The notes under the pieces were generated by a model, which worked only from the letters and a program-made list of their open reading frames with translations, made no database searches and was not told the DNA's origin. A DNA stretch of 64,000 nucleotides from Meishania sp964351985 (GTDB taxonomy: Bacteria; Bacteroidota; Bacteroidia; Flavobacteriales; Flavobacteriaceae): the NCBI GenBank assembly GCA_964351985.1, contig CAYGPR010000021.1:3646-67645 (forward strand). The letters are read 5' to 3'. The translations under genes were made by a program, and so were the position numbers. Numbering within the stretch: position 1 is the first letter of the stretch; the number at the start of each line of letters is the position of its first letter. Of this stretch, positions 63,787-64,000 are shown piece by piece.

Positions 63787-64000
63787 GTGCAAGCCGTAGA
63801 CAAAACATTCAAAGAACGCCTCATCGACTTTACTATGTATTGTCGCGAACGTCAGTTTGTTTTGGGTCCGCAAGAGACGCGTGATGCATTTGCTATTGCC
63901 GAACGCGGTTATGCTTTGGATCGGAAATTGTTTCAATACAGTCTAAAGGCGATTTACTGCAAACGCAAAGAACATTTCGACCGTTTTGATGAGATGTTCC
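63787..64000 (+). CDS. coxE: CoxE-like von Willebrand protein, 5' part
   Basis: The GTG at 63787 opens a frame that reaches the window edge: MQAVDKTFKERLIDFTMYCR, then 'ERQFVLGPQETRDAFAIAER', 'LFQYSLKAIYCKRKEHFDRF'. This is the helical N terminus of CoxE/YeaD-like proteins, whose later VWA domain works with CoxD in metal-site maturation; the VWA part lies outside. Start codon is chosen because no ATG precedes in frame. Confidence 0.78.
   Translation, partial: MQAVDKTFKERLIDFTMYCRERQFVLGPQETRDAFAIAERGYALDRKLFQYSLKAIYCKRKEHFDRFDEMF

Noticed and set aside
1..64000. CRISPR arrays, tRNA genes and IS elements
   Set aside because: No direct-repeat arrays, cloverleaf sequences or transposase frames were recognised by eye.

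Overview
The window is draft sequence (a 10-N gap lies inside one gene) from a member of the Bacteroidota, most likely a marine-type Flavobacteriaceae. Four things point that way: many flavobacterial lineage families (DUF6048/DUF6452, DUF6503, DUF6768-like, CCC-motif membrane proteins, DUF349, OstA-like); TonB receptor, SusD-free lipoprotein and Tat-exported sugar enzymes; repeated TAnnTTTG promoter boxes, some with a TTG about 20 bases upstream; and weak ribosome-binding sites. No tRNA, rRNA, CRISPR array or intact insertion sequence was seen.

Layout. 1-3.8 kb: end of a PA14-domain protein, a secreted sugar-dehydrogenase-like propeller fused to a blue-copper domain, and a HlyIII membrane protein. 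3.8-11 kb: DUF4268, a large lipoprotein, a ZIP metal transporter, a THUMP methyltransferase, and rlmD with two envelope partners. 11.1-12.1 kb: a decayed ECF sigma factor followed by its still intact membrane partner. 12.2-24.6 kb: rocD, small membrane proteins, a Smr protein, a cysteine desulfurase, a TonB receptor/M23 peptidase pair, a zapB-like/zapA/6S RNA/rny block. 24.6-34.7 kb: a monoheme cytochrome, DUF349, aroE, two tandem DUF368 lipid-carrier translocases, a TPR protein, a class III aminotransferase and an OstA-like protein. 34.9-41.5 kb: five exported proteins on one strand (two Gfo/Idh/MocA proteins, one of GH109 type; two DUF1080 proteins; a sialate O-acetylesterase-like enzyme), apparently a periplasmic sugar-processing cluster. 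41.5-48.8 kb: purA, fur-type regulator, relA/spoT, M48 protease, TrmH methyltransferase, DUF6503 lipoprotein.

48.9-64 kb is the most interesting part. It holds almost a full molybdenum-cofactor pathway (moaD, moaE, moaC, mobA, a moeB/rhodanese fusion, moaA, moeA), an XdhC/CoxI-type maturation factor, a second cysteine desulfurase, and then coxM-coxS-coxL-coxG-coxD-coxE (the last cut by the window edge). CoxL carries the AYRCSFR loop that marks form I (true, copper-molybdenum) aerobic carbon monoxide dehydrogenase, and the M-S-L gene order is also that of form I. The region therefore reads as a self-contained CO-oxidation island in a flavobacterium: cofactor synthesis, sulfur supply, maturation and the three-subunit enzyme together.
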